Assembly (NCBI GenBank): GCA_963969595.1
Contig: OZ018410.1
Location: 27,160,913-27,224,912, forward strand
Direction of reading: 5' to 3'
Source of the DNA: Neckera pumila
Taxonomy: Eukaryota; Streptophyta; Bryopsida; Hypnales; Neckeraceae
DNA length: 64,000 bases
The notes under the pieces were generated by a model. It was not told the DNA's origin and made no database searches. It worked only from the letters and a program-made list of their open reading frames with translations. How positions within the stretch are numbered: position 1 is the first letter of the stretch; each line of letters begins with the position of its first letter. A program made the translations under genes and the position numbers. This document shows, piece after piece, positions 48,271 to 61,577 of this stretch.

Positions 48271-49202
48271 TTAACCCCTAAAGGCCCAAAGTCCCTTCAA
48301 AGGACACTTGGAATATTGGGTAGGCTCGTGTGACCTGTAATTATGGCTTGATTTTTTGAAACTTTTTTTGAAGATAGGAAGCCACATTAGCTTTCTAGAA
48401 ATATAATTATTTTTTCAATCAGTGCTTGGAAGCAAAAGTCATGCCACCTGAAGTCAAAAAAGCAACTTGCCTGTTAGAAAAAAAAATTGGAAAAAATTGT
48501 AAATTAAAAAAAAAAATCCTTCTCAAAAATCATGTTTTTATCTACATTTAAAGATTTGATTCATTCTATTTAGACTCAGAATGAGAAAGTTATAGACAAT
48601 CTTGTTTTTTGGGCAATCTAACATCTTCTTCAAAAAACAACTTATAGAATTCATTTTTGAATGCAATTTTAAAAAAAATTCAATTTTTATTTTGAAATGG
48701 TTAACTTTGTTTGAAAGAACATTCCCACCCTTGGGATTATGGTGTTTTAATTCCATCTAAGAGCTATTAAGGATTTAGTGTTTCATTGAATTTTGGACCT
48801 ACTTAACAATTTTGGACCTACTTAACAATTTTTTTATATGTGGAAATCAAGTTTTGACATTTTGAATTTTTTTCCGAACTCTCAACTCAAATGTTCAACA
48901 TAAATTTTTTTAACGCAATGGTGTGTAGTGCAACAAAAATCTACAAATGGCCATCAAAGTCATTTGAAATTGCAGATTACAATTGAAAAAAACTTCTTTT
49001 TCCAACTTCAAATGCTAATATCTTCCAATATATATGGTCAAACTTCATAAAATTCTTACCACATGATCTAAGACAAGTGAAGTACAAGGTCCTATAGTTA
49101 GATTCTAAATTTTTTTTTTTTGGTTTCTTGAGTGATTGCAACAGAAATGGCAGTTTTTAGTGGTTTCAAAGCTAGAAAATGCCTTGGGCCTTTAGGGGTT
49201 AA
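48271..49202 (-). mobile_element. TTAA/CCCCTAAAGG element, copy 13
   Basis: The 932-bp copy starts TTAACCCCTAAAGGCCCAAA with GTCCCTTCAAAGGAC and ends TTGGGCCTTTAGGGGTTAA. Both termini are intact, although the interior is diverged. A tandem duplication of GACCTACTTAACAATTTT is at about 48795-48832. Confidence 0.9.
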
Positions 49203-50514
49203 AATAACAACAACCAAGAGCACTCATTGGAGGTCAAACTATTTTGCAAGATGTAGCCTTTTTGCACAAAATTCCAAGGATGAACATCTACACTTTTGTC
49301 TTGCATAGAAGGATTCTCTATCATCCATCAAACAGTTAATGTCCGCAACCTCCTTGTAGGATTCACTTCATGCAATCTATGTTGTAATTTATCTTTTCTC
49401 TCTCTTTCTGGCTTCTGTTGAAGTGGCAAATTAAAAAACCCATAAATCAACTCTTGGAGCTGGAGGTAACGGATGTGACCTACAACAAACGACCTTGAAC
49501 TACTAGGCCGATTTGTGATTCACTTGACCTTCACGATAGATAGACAAGATAAGAGGTCCATAAATTGGTCATTTAAGCCTACCTACTTCATCGATGACAA
49601 TAGTCGATATTTCAAGGAGCATGTCACTCATTCTTAGGTAGGAGACATGTTTAGAACCCACTTGATTTAAGGACCTCCTACCTTGCCACACCTTTGTACT
49701 TTAATGAAATTGCAATTTCCCTTCATGTGACTCCAACCTGAACCTCCTTGAAACATACTTATAATGTTTGTCAAAGAAATTGAATGTTTTCCCACTACGC
49801 AACCTTGGTCCATATATGGAAAGACCATGAATCATGGGGAATATTCCCTTTATCATGTTAACTGTAGAGTCCCATGCTCTGATTATTAGATTGAGATTCC
49901 TGTTAGGGGGCGGGCGAATCTTGCATGTTTTTCTCACTGACTAGCCGACTTCTTGTAGTATTGTACTCCGTACCACACAGGTGCCAAACAAATGTTTGGG
50001 AAAAATATTGACGTTATAAGTTAGGCTATGTGAGTCAGTCCGAGGCAGGCCAGAAGGTTACATACTCCGCAATGTACTTGAGTTGGTTGAATTGGTCCCA
50101 AGAGAATACCCAATTATTGGGCAGCAGTATATGCGGACAAGGGACTGAATGGACTCCTATGGATCGAGAAATAATTCGGTCACCTTTGCTGTAAGTTATC
50201 TGAAGGGTGTCTTGAAAATTGAAATAAAAAAGATATTGGCCACTGGCGGAGATGATAACCCTTAAATGACGACGCCGCGGAGGACGTTTTTGGTCCAATA
50301 GATGACAAAGAATCTTTCTATGTAGTATAGAAGTCAACAATTGTTTATCTTTTGGAATTTTTTGTAAAAAGGTGAGAGATCTTACACAATACTTTGACCT
50401 CCAATGAGTACTTTATTTTTTTAAAGTAGATGATGTCATAGAGTACCAAAAGGAATGAATTCCACAATCAATAGCCTAAGACTTAAGGATTATACATCAC
50501 TAGAGAAACTTGTA
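49203..50514 (-). other. Possible coding remnant, unrecognised
   Basis: Two minus-strand frames look protein-like: 50035-50340 (RRRHLRVIISASGQYLFYFN, then VFSWDQFNQLKYIAEYVTFW) and 49701-49937 (SIYGPRLRSGKTFNFFDKHY). They lie in order but with stops between. They may be pieces of one decayed protein. No family was recognised. Confidence 0.3.
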
Positions 50515-51040
50515 TAAGGTAAACCTGCCTATGGCAGGCAGAATGGGTGGTTTGGTCTGTTGCCATTAGGAAAAAGAATCAATTATTTTCCATACAAAGA
50601 CAAATGTGAGACATGAAGGAAACAATTGAAATTTTATTTTTTGGACAAAGTATGAATTAGTTATGAATTTCCAAAGTGTTCTGCCCAATTGGTCTAAAAG
50701 AGTCTGTAGACTATCCCAAATCAGCAAAAAGTGTTTTCATAATGATCATCTTACCACCTAAAGCAATCACCAAATTTTCTAACATGGCTATGACATGAAG
50801 GAATAAAAAAAAAACTTTCTATGACAAGTTTTATACTAGAAAGGTGTAAGTGTCCTATGACAGCCACTAATAACTCCATGGCCATCTCCCACGGCATTGA
50901 TTTTGGCCACTAACCAACCTAATGAAGTCATAATCTCATTTATTGACAAAAATCTGAAATGGATTGATGTAAGACTGTAATGGGTGGTTTTGTAGATGTC
51001 TGCATTAGGTGGTCTGTCTGCCATAGGCAGGTTTATCTTA
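50515..51040. mobile_element. TA-flanked inverted-repeat element
   Basis: The arms share TAAACCTGCCTATGGCAG (left at about 50520, inverted at about 51033) within about 28 bp of near-perfect inverted repeat, next to TA on each side. It is 526 bp without an ORF. The TA flank suggests a Tc1/mariner-type MITE, but the ends lie in a TATA context, so the exact border is ambiguous. Confidence 0.65.
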
Positions 51041-51052
51041 TATAGGGACAGG

Positions 51053-51354
51053 CATTAGGTAAAATTCCAGCCCTCCAGAAGGTCGCAAGTTCTGCACCCG
51101 CCCGGTGTAATTATGGAAAAAAATCAAAATAATTTTTTTTTATTTTTATTTTTTAATAATTTTTTAATATTTAAATATTAGATGCTGACGTGGCATTAAT
51201 AGTGCACATCCAATTTTTATTCTTTTAATTTTTTTAATTTTTTTAATTTTTTTCTCCAAAAAAATATTCTTTTATTCATTCTGAAATTGCACCAAGGGGG
51301 GCCCGTAAATCAATTCTTTAGCAACCTTCTGGAAGGCTAGAATTTTTCCTAATG
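51053..51354. mobile_element. MITE of the CATTAG family, copy 3
   Basis: It starts CATTAGGTAAAATTCCAGCC and its inverted end starts CATTAGGAAAAATTCTAGCC; the arms continue for about 35 bp (CTCCAGAAGGTCGC / TTCCAGAAGGTTGC). It is 302 bp with flanks ACAGG and ACAAG, a possible imperfect 5-bp duplication. It begins 12 bp after the preceding element. Confidence 0.75.
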
Positions 51355-51612
51355 ACAAGAGACAAGGGAAACGTGTGCACGACAAATCATAGACATGCTC
51401 ATTTCATTGTAGGTTTTTGGTTGTGAACTTTGGATGAAATAATTGAATGCTAATTCTTTAGAATGAAAACGTGACGGATTTTTGCCTGATATGAGTTGTG
51501 ACAAGGGTTGTGACACTAAATACTTAATATAACATATGTGCAACCTCATAGCTACGGGGAGTTGATCACATCTTCATCTTGAATGTTGACATATATTAAA
51601 AAAATGATTTGT

Positions 51613-52511
51613 CCCCTAAACTCTTTCATGTTTAGAAGCCCAAAACTACTTCAAAATACTATTTATCAAAGCAAGGTCAAGATCTTCATGACTATTTCTT
51701 TTTAACAAATCCAACCATAGGATCTTGTAGTTAACTTGTCCAAGTTCATTGTCCCATTTTAGAATGAATATCCCCCCAAATTGCAAATTTGATGTGCCTA
51801 AGCTTCAAAAATGTAGACTTTTCTAGCCCTTCCAAAAGGTGAAGTTTTGTCTTTCATTATTTTTAGAAAAAAATGCATATGTCCTATAACTTGTGCATTC
51901 TTTTCCTTAATATGTTGGAAAATGGTTGAAAACACATATTAAAAATTTTAACCGAAAAAACTTTTATATTTGCTTAGAAAAAATTGTCAAGTGGAAAGTA
52001 TTATTGAATGAAAGATAAAACTAATATGCTAATAACTCTTGGAAGAATTTGAGAATTGTTAATCCCAATAGTGAGAATATTATAGTAAACAATTAATATC
52101 CTTTTTTTTTTAATTTCAAAATTTCAAAATTGAGAGCAAAAGACGACTTTAAATGTTTTTTCTCTTCATTGGCCACTATATAAAACTCCTCATAATCTTT
52201 ACTTCACTATTTGGAATTGAATGGTTTAAATGTTTTTGAGTAGGTATCAATCTATACATTGTCCAAAAAATAATTAATACATTTTTTGAATATATTTCTT
52301 GCTCTCGAATTTGACACTAAAGTAAAAAAAAATTGTAAATTTTGCAACGTTTATTGGGATGACATGAAACAAAGTTCTACACATAGATTATGATGAATAA
52401 CATCCATCGTACAAAATTCATGCAAAAATTCCAAATTATTATGAAGTCAATAGAGCTTATCCAAATCCTGCAAAAGCACAAAGTGGACTCCTTGATCCTT
52501 TAGAGTTTTAA
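51613..52511 (+). mobile_element. TTAA/CCCCTAAAG element, copy 14, very degraded
   Basis: Colinear with subfamily 2 (CCCCTAAACTCTTTCATG at the left, AATCCCAATAGTGAGAAT and TAAAACTCCTCATAATCTTT inside, GATCCTTTAGAG at the right). The TTAA flanks are lost. Confidence 0.6.
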
Positions 52512-54150
52512 GACTTAAGGTTCATGCATCCCAAAGTGGATGCCACTTAGTCAGCCTTAATTGTAACTTTAAATATAACCACTTTTGGTATTAGATTTTA
52601 CCTTGAGAGGCTAGACCCATGACTACGGATTCAAGGTTTTCAATCCTTTGTTTTGTTTGCTATCATTTTGCAACTATATATGAATGATTTTTTTTTTTTA
52701 AATTTACAAAGGTAAATTCATATGTCTTCTAGGAGTCTTAAAATCTTCAATTGTTTTGAAGAAAAATGAAATTATTATTAATTTTTAAAATAAAAGGTGA
52801 AGAAAAGCTCATATCAAATATCAAATATGTTCAAAAGATCTGAATTTTTGCCATAAATATATATTTTAGTGTATACCATTATGGTATAAATCAAAGTTAC
52901 CATGCTATTATAAAACTAAAAAATCAACAAACCATGGTTCAAGTTTTTTAAACCCTTCAATTAAGCATCACCAATAGCATGGAGAGCAATGGAGCCCCAT
53001 AATATGCTACATGAGTTTGTTTTAATTTGTTAGATTGAATATATTTATCTTACTAGTTTACAATAATTTCCTTCATAGTATACTTTACCTTGTATACTCA
53101 TATTCTCGGGGACAAAATTGATAATAGACTTACACAGCTTAATCCTTTAGGGCCGAGGACACCATAGAACAATTCAAAGATATTTTGAGTCAACACCAAT
53201 TTTTCAACAAAAACTTGAAATACAGTTAGACCTTGTGTTGATTTGTATGCATGGATGGAATGCAGACAACTATATGTCTATTGCAACAAAATCTAGCAGG
53301 CTGAGCATGCATAACCATAAAGATTTGCATGATCCTTGACTCATCCAGATTCCCTTCATGTGGGGTCGACATTCATTCAAATCACTGTACATAGGCTTTG
53401 TTCATGGACTCACTAGATGTACAATTTCTGTGCCCTCTTGTTTCCATTCAAACCTTGCTTTTAACTGGGCCATTGGCTAAAAATTATTTCCAAAATTCAT
53501 ATTAAATCGACGAAAACGGATGAGCTTGGCCTTAAAGAGTAACATGAAAAGACTAGGCCTATCTATCCACCCAAATTTATTGGATTGTTGGATGAATAAG
53601 TTCATTCTTCATTTCTACAATACTAAGTAAGTAACCTTCCAACTTATACATTCATTGACCATTTTCTGTCTTCTGCAGCGTCGCAGGGTTAACAGTCAAA
53701 ATATTCTCATGATGTTGTTTAGCAACTTTAAGGGAGGTAATCCTATTTCCACTCAAGCCTTGGTCAGCTGGCAAGTGACGACGCTTAAAACTTGAAGTGA
53801 CTTCTTGCATTGCCTAAGGTATCAGTATCGTGCCAATCGTACCATGACCATGATCCAATGGTGAATTTTATATAAATTTTTAAATTGCTATCCAGGCAAC
53901 TTTCTATTTCAAATGTAATCAGTTTAAAATAACTTAAATTACTTCAAAGATCAAAGCCATGATCAAATCAATCCTTATTATGATGTACATGTCAACTGGT
54001 TCTGTATTGTACAATAAACACTCAGGCATCCACCCATTTCCACAGATGGGGATTCATTTGTTCATTTTAAATTTCTTAATTTCTTAATTTGTAATTTAAA
54101 GGGAAACAGTACAGAGAACCAGAGGAGAACCTCCCTGGCAAAATTCCTAA
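52512..54150. other. Intergenic DNA
   Basis: AT-rich to 53.1 kb, then more mixed. No gene or repeat was supported. Confidence 0.4.
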
Positions 54151-54736
54151 TTAACCCCTAAAGTCCCATTGTCCCTACGGGGGACAAAATGAATTTTGGG
54201 CAGGTTCCTATGAGCTCAATTTTTAATGAAACTTTCTGAAACTTTCCCATAAGATAGAAAAACTTAGTAGCTTTTGGGGAATGTAATTTTTATTTCAATC
54301 GGTGCCCGGGAGCAAAAGTTATGCCCAAATAAGCTCAAAACAGGGGAGAAGGGGCAGCAAAAAAATTTTGCAAAAAATTTAATTTAATTTTTTTAATTTT
54401 TTTTCCTTATAGATTATATTTTTGCCTATTTGGGAAGCTTTGATTCATTTCATTTGGACTTTTTATGAGAAAGTTATGGACAATCTTGTTTTTCGGGCAA
54501 TGAGAGCATCTTCTTGAAAAAAACTTTTTCTTTCACTTTGAATGCTGATATCTTTCAATCCGTACGGTCAAACACCACAAAATTTTTACTACATGATCTG
54601 TAAAAAGTGTAGTATAAGATCCTATGGTTATTTTCTAAAAAAAATTAATTTTTCTCATCTTTTAGATGAACGCAACAAAAGTAGCAGTTTTGAGTGATTT
54701 TTGACAAAAAAATGGCCTTGGGACTTTAGGGGTTAA
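54151..54736 (-). mobile_element. TTAA/CCCCTAAAGG element, copy 15, internal deletion
   Basis: It starts TTAACCCCTAAAGTCCC with GTCCCTACGGGGGAC and ends GGACTTTAGGGGTTAA. The middle third is missing: 586 bp with both ends intact. Confidence 0.88.
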
Positions 54737-55312
54737 GTTTCAGTCCCCCATGACGAAGGATTCCTTAGATATATCCAAAAATTTATGGAGAACCACAAAA
54801 TGCACCTAAGCAGTTGCTTGAAATCAAAAGAGTAATTTGATTCATGCACTAATGGTACCTTTACTTGTGTCAAACAAAAAAAAGACAAAAAAAAAGACAA
54901 AAAAAAGACTAATTTGATGTACAACATTACTCTAAAATAAAATACATATACTTTTTGATAATCAATACTCAGAAACACAAGGAGTAAAATTTTGTGAATT
55001 ACCGTCAAACATTTTGGATCCTGAAATGAATTGAAGGATATGAGTTTGTACTAGTCGTAAGTGCATGTGACTTTCATATGCAATTGAATGATTTTAATCT
55101 AATTTGTATTTTTATCTTTCACAATACTAATTGATTTTATATAAGTGAGCACATGCACAATACTTTATATGAATTTTGAATATTTTAAACTTGAATTTTA
55201 TTTGTTATAATTCTTTACTAATTCCTAAGGCAATTCAATGTTTGTAGGCCCAAAATTGCTTCAAACTACTCAAACCCAAAGCAAGGCTACAATCTTCATC
55301 TGTATCTATTCA
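54737..55312. other. AT-rich spacer
   Basis: A small AAAAGAC tandem repeat is at about 54880-54908. Nothing else was seen. Confidence 0.4.
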
Positions 55313-56311
55313 TTAACCCCTAAAGGACTAAACGTTGTTGTCTGGCAGCATAGCAATTTTGGGCAACTCATTACAAATGGAATAGTTTGTTTTTTCTTTG
55401 AAATTTTCATACAACATGTAGTCAAGAAGTAGCTTTAAAGCCAAGAATTTTCATAACTTTTGGCTATATGGTTAAAGGTTTATTATATGAGATGTTTTTC
55501 TATTTCTCAGCTTGGCAATCTAAAAAAATCATTTTTTAATAAATCAAAATTTGAATTTGGTTCTTAAGATTTATATATAGTTACACAAAAAGCTTTTAAT
55601 CATTCCATTTTGATTAACAAAATGAAAGTTATAAGGAGTTTTATTTTGTGGGCAATTATAGAATCTCTATTGTAAAATAAGCTTTGAAGCCCTTTATTGA
55701 ATTCATATTTTAATATTTTTGAAAAAAAAATCCTTGGTATTTAAATCATATTTTACTTCTCTCTACTCACTATTTTCTTCAAGCATGAATATAATTTTTT
55801 TTAATACTTTATATATATTTTCAACTTATTTCTTCAACATATTATGGAGAGTTTCAAATTGTAGGATCCTCATATTTTTGTGTAAAAAGTGTGAAAGATG
55901 AAACCTAACCATTTGGAAATTTGAGTTAAATAAAGGACTTTAAAGTTTCTTTTAGAGTAGAAATTCCGTAATTGCCCACAAAATAAAACTCCTCATAACT
56001 TTCATCTCATAATCACAATGATTAAAAGCTTTTCACATTTAGACAAATCTCGGAAATCAAGTTTGAATTCTTATTTCATAAAAATTGAGTCATTTTTTGG
56101 AGTTGTCCAAGGTGGAACACAAACTAAATATCATATCCTAAACCCTAAACCCTATTGTCAAAAGTTACGTAATTCTTGTGTCTTAAAGCTACTCCTTGCC
56201 CACGCGTTGTGTAAAATTTCAAAGTAAAAAAATGAAAGCTTCATTATTAGTGAGCTGCCCAAAATTACTATGTTACCAACCCCCTTTTTTTTTTTATCTT
56301 TTAGGGGTTAG
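55313..56311. mobile_element. TTAA/CCCCTAAAGG element, copy 16, foldback form
   Basis: It starts TTAACCCCTAAAGGACT and ends TCTTTTAGGGG-TTAG. Unlike other copies, both halves are the subfamily-2 right half: 55313 to about 55712 is the inverted counterpart of about 55915 to 56311 (e.g. AATTATAGAATCTCTATTGT against TAGAAATTCCGTAATT). The result is a 1-kb foldback with arms of about 400 bp and a loop of about 200 bp. Confidence 0.75.
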
Positions 56312-58149
56312 CATGGAGAAAATAATTACTAAAGAGGATCATTACAACAGACATAAATTATACTTTTAAATTAACTTTTTACAAATATATTATAGTTCAA
56401 AGCTATAGATTTGTTTGACTTCAAAAAACAACTTTTTTAGTTAAAAATCAATTCATTAAAAACAACTTGAAGAAATAAAAAAAATAAAAAAATCTTAATA
56501 AATTATCATAACTAAACATTAAGATGTTGACTTTAAATTAAAAAACATTTTGTGATAATTATATATATACAATCTATAATTTCTAATGTCATTGAAAGTT
56601 ATTTTTTAGTACTATAGTAGGTCAAATCATATAAATAAGATCTTTAAATTACATTCTACAACTTCTGTTTGAAAATCATCATCAATTTACTCTTCTAAAT
56701 TTCATTTCATAATGCATCTTCACAATTTTAGAAATTTAGACTATTCTTTAGTCATTAAGGAGTTAAAAAGCCTTTTGCTATGTTTGATTATGTCATACTT
56801 GTCTTTGACAAGATAAGGGCTTCTACATTATTTTGAGCCTTTGATCACCAAGTGACTTATCTTGAATTCTTTTCAATAGATACTAATGTGCCTTGTCCCA
56901 TTGCCACAACCAAAATAAAAATAAAAGTAATCTTCTAAATTTTTATTCATAAAAATTTAGAAATTCAATATCTTTCGTCTCGTAGGTGCAAACGTCACAA
57001 AATAAAGTCCATGCACCCCTCCTTGCAAAGAATTTTTTGACGGTACCGGTAATATGACCGGAAGATGCACAGTCCTAGAGATTTCACCACAACAAACAAA
57101 ACAAACAAATAGCATCTATATTTCATTTGAGGTATAGATGTTAAATTTTATCCATCTAATTTTTCTAAGATTCTTAAAGTAGTTTCTTTAAATTTAAACA
57201 ATATATATTTTTGAAACTCTTCTTTGTAAATATTTTATAATTAAAAAAACACAAACATATTTTTTACTTCAAAATATGACTTTCCCAGTTTAAGAAATGA
57301 CCTTTCAAGAATGCTTTTGATAATAAGTAATATGGAAATATTAGAAATTGCCCCTAGCTAGAAATGACGTATAAAATTCAAAGCAAAGACATTCTTATAA
57401 AAATCACTAAATAAGATCCAATTCCAAATCAATTTTTGAATGCAATATGAAATATTGGTCTCAAATTTTGATTATAAATATATTGGTTTGTGCAATGGAT
57501 GATTCTTCTTAATACTAATCAAATACTATGTTATGAAGGGGCTCTTTTTTTGAACAATGGTCCAAGTTATTCTTAGAATATAATAAGATTTTCAAGAACT
57601 TGTAAAGAGACTTTGAAATATTATAAAATTATAAAGTTTCTTTGACTTTTTGGAAAAAAATATGTGATCTTTGAAATAGCCAAAAATTAGTTTTCCAAAA
57701 AACTACATACTTAAAAAAATATTTTAAGATCTTGAAGTCACCTTTTTGGATATCAATTTCAAAATTTTCCAACCCATAATTTCATTAAATTCTAATTATT
57801 TTAAATTTCACATAAGATCTATATATTGTAATTATTTTTTTGCACATGGTTTGTTTTCGGCTGAAGTTTTTATGAAATTATAATTTTTCTTTATTCATAA
57901 GGGTTTTGAAATCACGCCTAAATCGAATTGACTATACAACCCACAGAATGAAAATTTTATATTTTTTTGAAGAATATCAAAGGATATATGTCCAAAATCT
58001 GGATAGTCACATTGCAAAGATTTACACATATTCTCCTGTGGAGACAAGACCAATTGCTTGGTTGATATATACTTATTTTGTCCACATAAATATAAAATCT
58101 GAAACCTACAACTTACAACCTTTCGTTGTTTAGTTTTGGATCTATATGT
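56312..58149. other. AT-rich DNA with a dispersed repeat at its left end
   Basis: 56350-56770 resembles 29160-29500. The remainder is AT-rich, low-complexity, without a supported gene. An ACGGTACCGGTAATATGACC patch is at 57041-57060. Confidence 0.4.
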
Positions 58150-59110
58150 CCAAAAGCTTATCTATCTCCATATCCCAAGCATAGATGACAATGACCTAAG
58201 CAAGCCTATGATTGTTTGGTTGCATGTTTGACATATGCAAATCTAATAAAGGTATACCTAGTCTTATAAAGATAATGTCTATTCAAAATTATATATCAAG
58301 CTTATGATTGTGTGATGTAGGTAATACCTAAATGTATTTAATCAAGATACACCCAGTCTTATAAGGGCACTATTCATTCAAAATTGCATATTAAGCTTGT
58401 AATTGTTTGATTGTAGGTGGTGCTTGGGCGAATCTAAGATAGGTACACTTAGTCCTTTAAGGAGACCGTCTATTCAAAAATATACATCAAATCTATGATT
58501 GCTTGGTTGCAGGTGTTGCTTGATAAGTCTAAAATAGAGACACCTAGTCTTTTAAAGAGTCTGTCTATTCAAGAATACACATCAAATCTATGATTGTTTG
58601 TTTGCAGGTGGTACTTGGACAAATCTAAGATAGATATACTTGGTCTTTTGAGGAGACTGTCTATTCAAAAGTATACATCAAACCTATAATTGTTTGATTG
58701 CAGGTGGTACTTGGGCAAATGTAAGACAGAGACACCTAGTCCTTTGAAGGAGTTGTTTATTAAAAAATATACATCAAACCTATGATTATTTGGTTGCAGG
58801 TGGTTCTTGAGCAAATCTAAAATAAAGACGTATTCCTTTGAGGAGGCTATTGATTTAAAAGTACACACCAAACCTATGATTGTTTGTTTGCAGGTGGTGC
58901 TTGGGCAAATTTGAAATGGATACATCTGATCCTTTGAGGAGACCGTCTATTCAAAAGTATACATAAAACTTGTGATTGTTTTATTTGCAAGTGGTACTTG
59001 GGTGAATACAAAATTAATACACTTGGTCCTTTGAGGATGCTGGAAATTTAAAAGTATACAACAAACTTATGCTTATTTGGTTGTAGGTGGTGTTGGGATG
59101 AATGTCAAGA
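58150..59110. repeat. Satellite array with monomers of about 96 bp
   Basis: The block TTGCAGGTGGTRCTTGG recurs at about 58411, 58507, 58602, 58698, 58794, 58888, 58985 and 59081, spaced 94-97 bp. Each unit also has ACCTAGTCCTTTGAGGAG and GTCTATTCAAAAGTATACAT. Copies are clearly diverged from each other. Confidence 0.9.
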
Positions 59111-61388
59111 TATGTAAAATGATAAACTGCTTGGCAATTTTATGATAAGGAAGTAACCTCAAACCCTACTTTGTTCACTTTAGTATCTTAAAGCTTTTCA
59201 ATAGTGCGTGTTCGCCTCCATTGTACTTTGTGTCAATTAGTAGCACTTCGCAAACTCTAAAAAACAATGTATAATGCGCCATGCTTAAGCTACATACGAC
59301 ATATTTCATCCGCTAAATCATATACAAATTCTACACCACAACATAGAAAGACAAAGTTTCTAATTGCATAAATCATTTGCTTACAAAATTTACTACAATA
59401 AGCAATATGAGGGCTCAGCACCTTTGGAAGCCAAATATGCTGCTAGTTTATGTTGTAATGCAAGGCCACAGATTCTCCATGCACGTAGACAATAGATCTA
59501 AGATAGGTACACTTGGTCCTTTCAGGAGACAGTGTACTCCAAAGTATGCAGGTGGTGCTTGGACGAATCTAAAATAGGTACACCTAGTCTCTTAAGGAAA
59601 CTGTTCATTCAAAAGTATAAATCAAATCTATAAAATCTTGTTTGGTTGCAGGTGGTGCGTAGGCGGATCTAATACATGTACTTTTGGTCCTTTTAATAGG
59701 TTGTCCAGTTGAAATTACACTCGAAATTACAAGTGCGTGGGCGTATCTAATACTTGTACTTTTGGTCCTTTGAATAGATTGTCCAGTCAAAATTACAAGT
59801 GCATAGGCATATCTAATACATGTACTATGGTCCTTTAGTCTTTGAATAGACTATCCAGTTGCAATTACAAGTCAAGTCTATGATTGCTGTGTTGCAAGCT
59901 AAGTAGAGCAGATTTAGGAAAACTACATCTAGTCCTATAAGGGGGCTGTTTAGTCAAAATTATACTTGTCTATAACAAAACCTTGCATACACGGGAATAC
60001 TAAGTATCATTGTTTAGCATTGCTATAGAAATTGTGTGAAGAAAAGTATACATCAATTTTATAATTATTTGGTTGCAAGTGGTGATTGGGTGAATGCCAA
60101 TATGTGTAAAACGATAAACCGTCTGGCAATTAATAAAAGAAGTAATCCAAAATCCTGCTTAGCTCATGTTTAGTATCTTTTAAGCTCTTCAATAGTAAAT
60201 GTTAACCTCCATTCTAATTTGTTGTGTCACTTAGTAGTACTTGGCAAACTCTAAAAATCAAAGTATAATGCACCATGCTATGTATTACATACTTCATTGG
60301 CTAAATCATATACAAATTCTATACACCACAGCTAATAAAGGCAAAGCCCGCTCAAATTGCAATAAGCGATATGAAGGTGCAACACCTCTAGAAACCATAT
60401 ATGATGTTAATTTTTGTTGTAATGCAAGGCCACGGATGCTCCATATATGTAGAAAATAGATCTAAGATAGGTACATCTGGTCCTTTCAGGAGACTGTCTA
60501 TTCCAAAATATACATCAAATTTATAATTGTTGATGCTTGATCAAATCTAAGACAGGTACACCTAGTCTTTTAAGGCAACTGTCTATTCAAAAGTATTATT
60601 CCAATCTTTGATTGTCTGCTTGCAGGTGGTACTTGGGCGTATCTACTTCATGTACTTTTGGTCCTTTGAATAGACTGCCCAGTTGAAATTACATGTCAAG
60701 TAGTCTATTCAAAAGTATATATCAAATTTTTGATTGTCTAGTTGCAGGTGGTGCTTGGGCGTAGCTACTACATGTACTTTTGATCCTTTGATTAGACAAT
60801 GGTGCTTGGGCATATCTACTATATGTATTTTTGGTCTTTTGAATAGACTGTCCATTTGAAATTACAAGTTAAGTCTATGATTGCTGTATAGCAAGTTATG
60901 TTGAGCGGACTTAGCAAAACTACATTAAGTCCTACAAGAGGCTGTTTTAGTCAAAATTACATACTTGTTTAGAACAAAACCTTACACACACGGGAATATT
61001 AAGTATCATTGCTTAGCATTGCTATAGAAATTGTGTGTTGCTCTAATCTAAATTTCAACAAGTGATAAATGATTCTACAAATTTTTCCACCACAACCAAT
61101 GTTCTATTTTCAAATTCTACCATTTTTTTCAACAGAAACTCCTTGGTGTAGTTTTTTTGGCTCAAATCCAAGAAATGAAGGATAACTTAATCACTGGTGA
61201 AGATCAAAAAGTTCCACCGAGAGCTCATTCATCATTCCACCGAGATCCCAAGCCTACTAGTGTGTGTCATTGCTTAAGCTATATACTATGTATTTCATTG
61301 GCTAAATGATTATGAATTCTATACCACAACTAAGAAAGGCAAAGCTCGCTCAAACTGCATAATTCGTTTGTTTACAAGTACCACACAC

Positions 61389-61577
61389 AGGAAACTCATA
61401 TCATGTTCCCGGTGTTCATTCCCGGTAAGTCCTACTTTTTCCTATACATGTATAGTATCAACATGTGTCCAAAATAACTGTAAATAGTAAAGTTTTTATA
61501 GGTGTCAGAATTTAAAGTTCAGTGGGGAAAGTGGGACTCACCGAGAATGAACATCGGGAATGTGATGTGAATTTCCT
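61389..61577. mobile_element. MITE inserted in the third satellite unit
   Basis: The 189-bp segment starts AGGAAACTCATATCATGTTC and its inverted end starts AGGAAATTCACATCACATTC; the arms continue through CCCGGTGTTCATTCCCGG / CCCGATGTTCATTCTCGG for about 45 bp. The other two units lack it at this place. No certain target duplication was seen. Confidence 0.75.

Noticed and set aside
53141..53157. TTAATCCTTTAGGGCCGAGG as a possible TTAA-element end
   Set aside because: The following sequence does not match the family and no opposite end was found.
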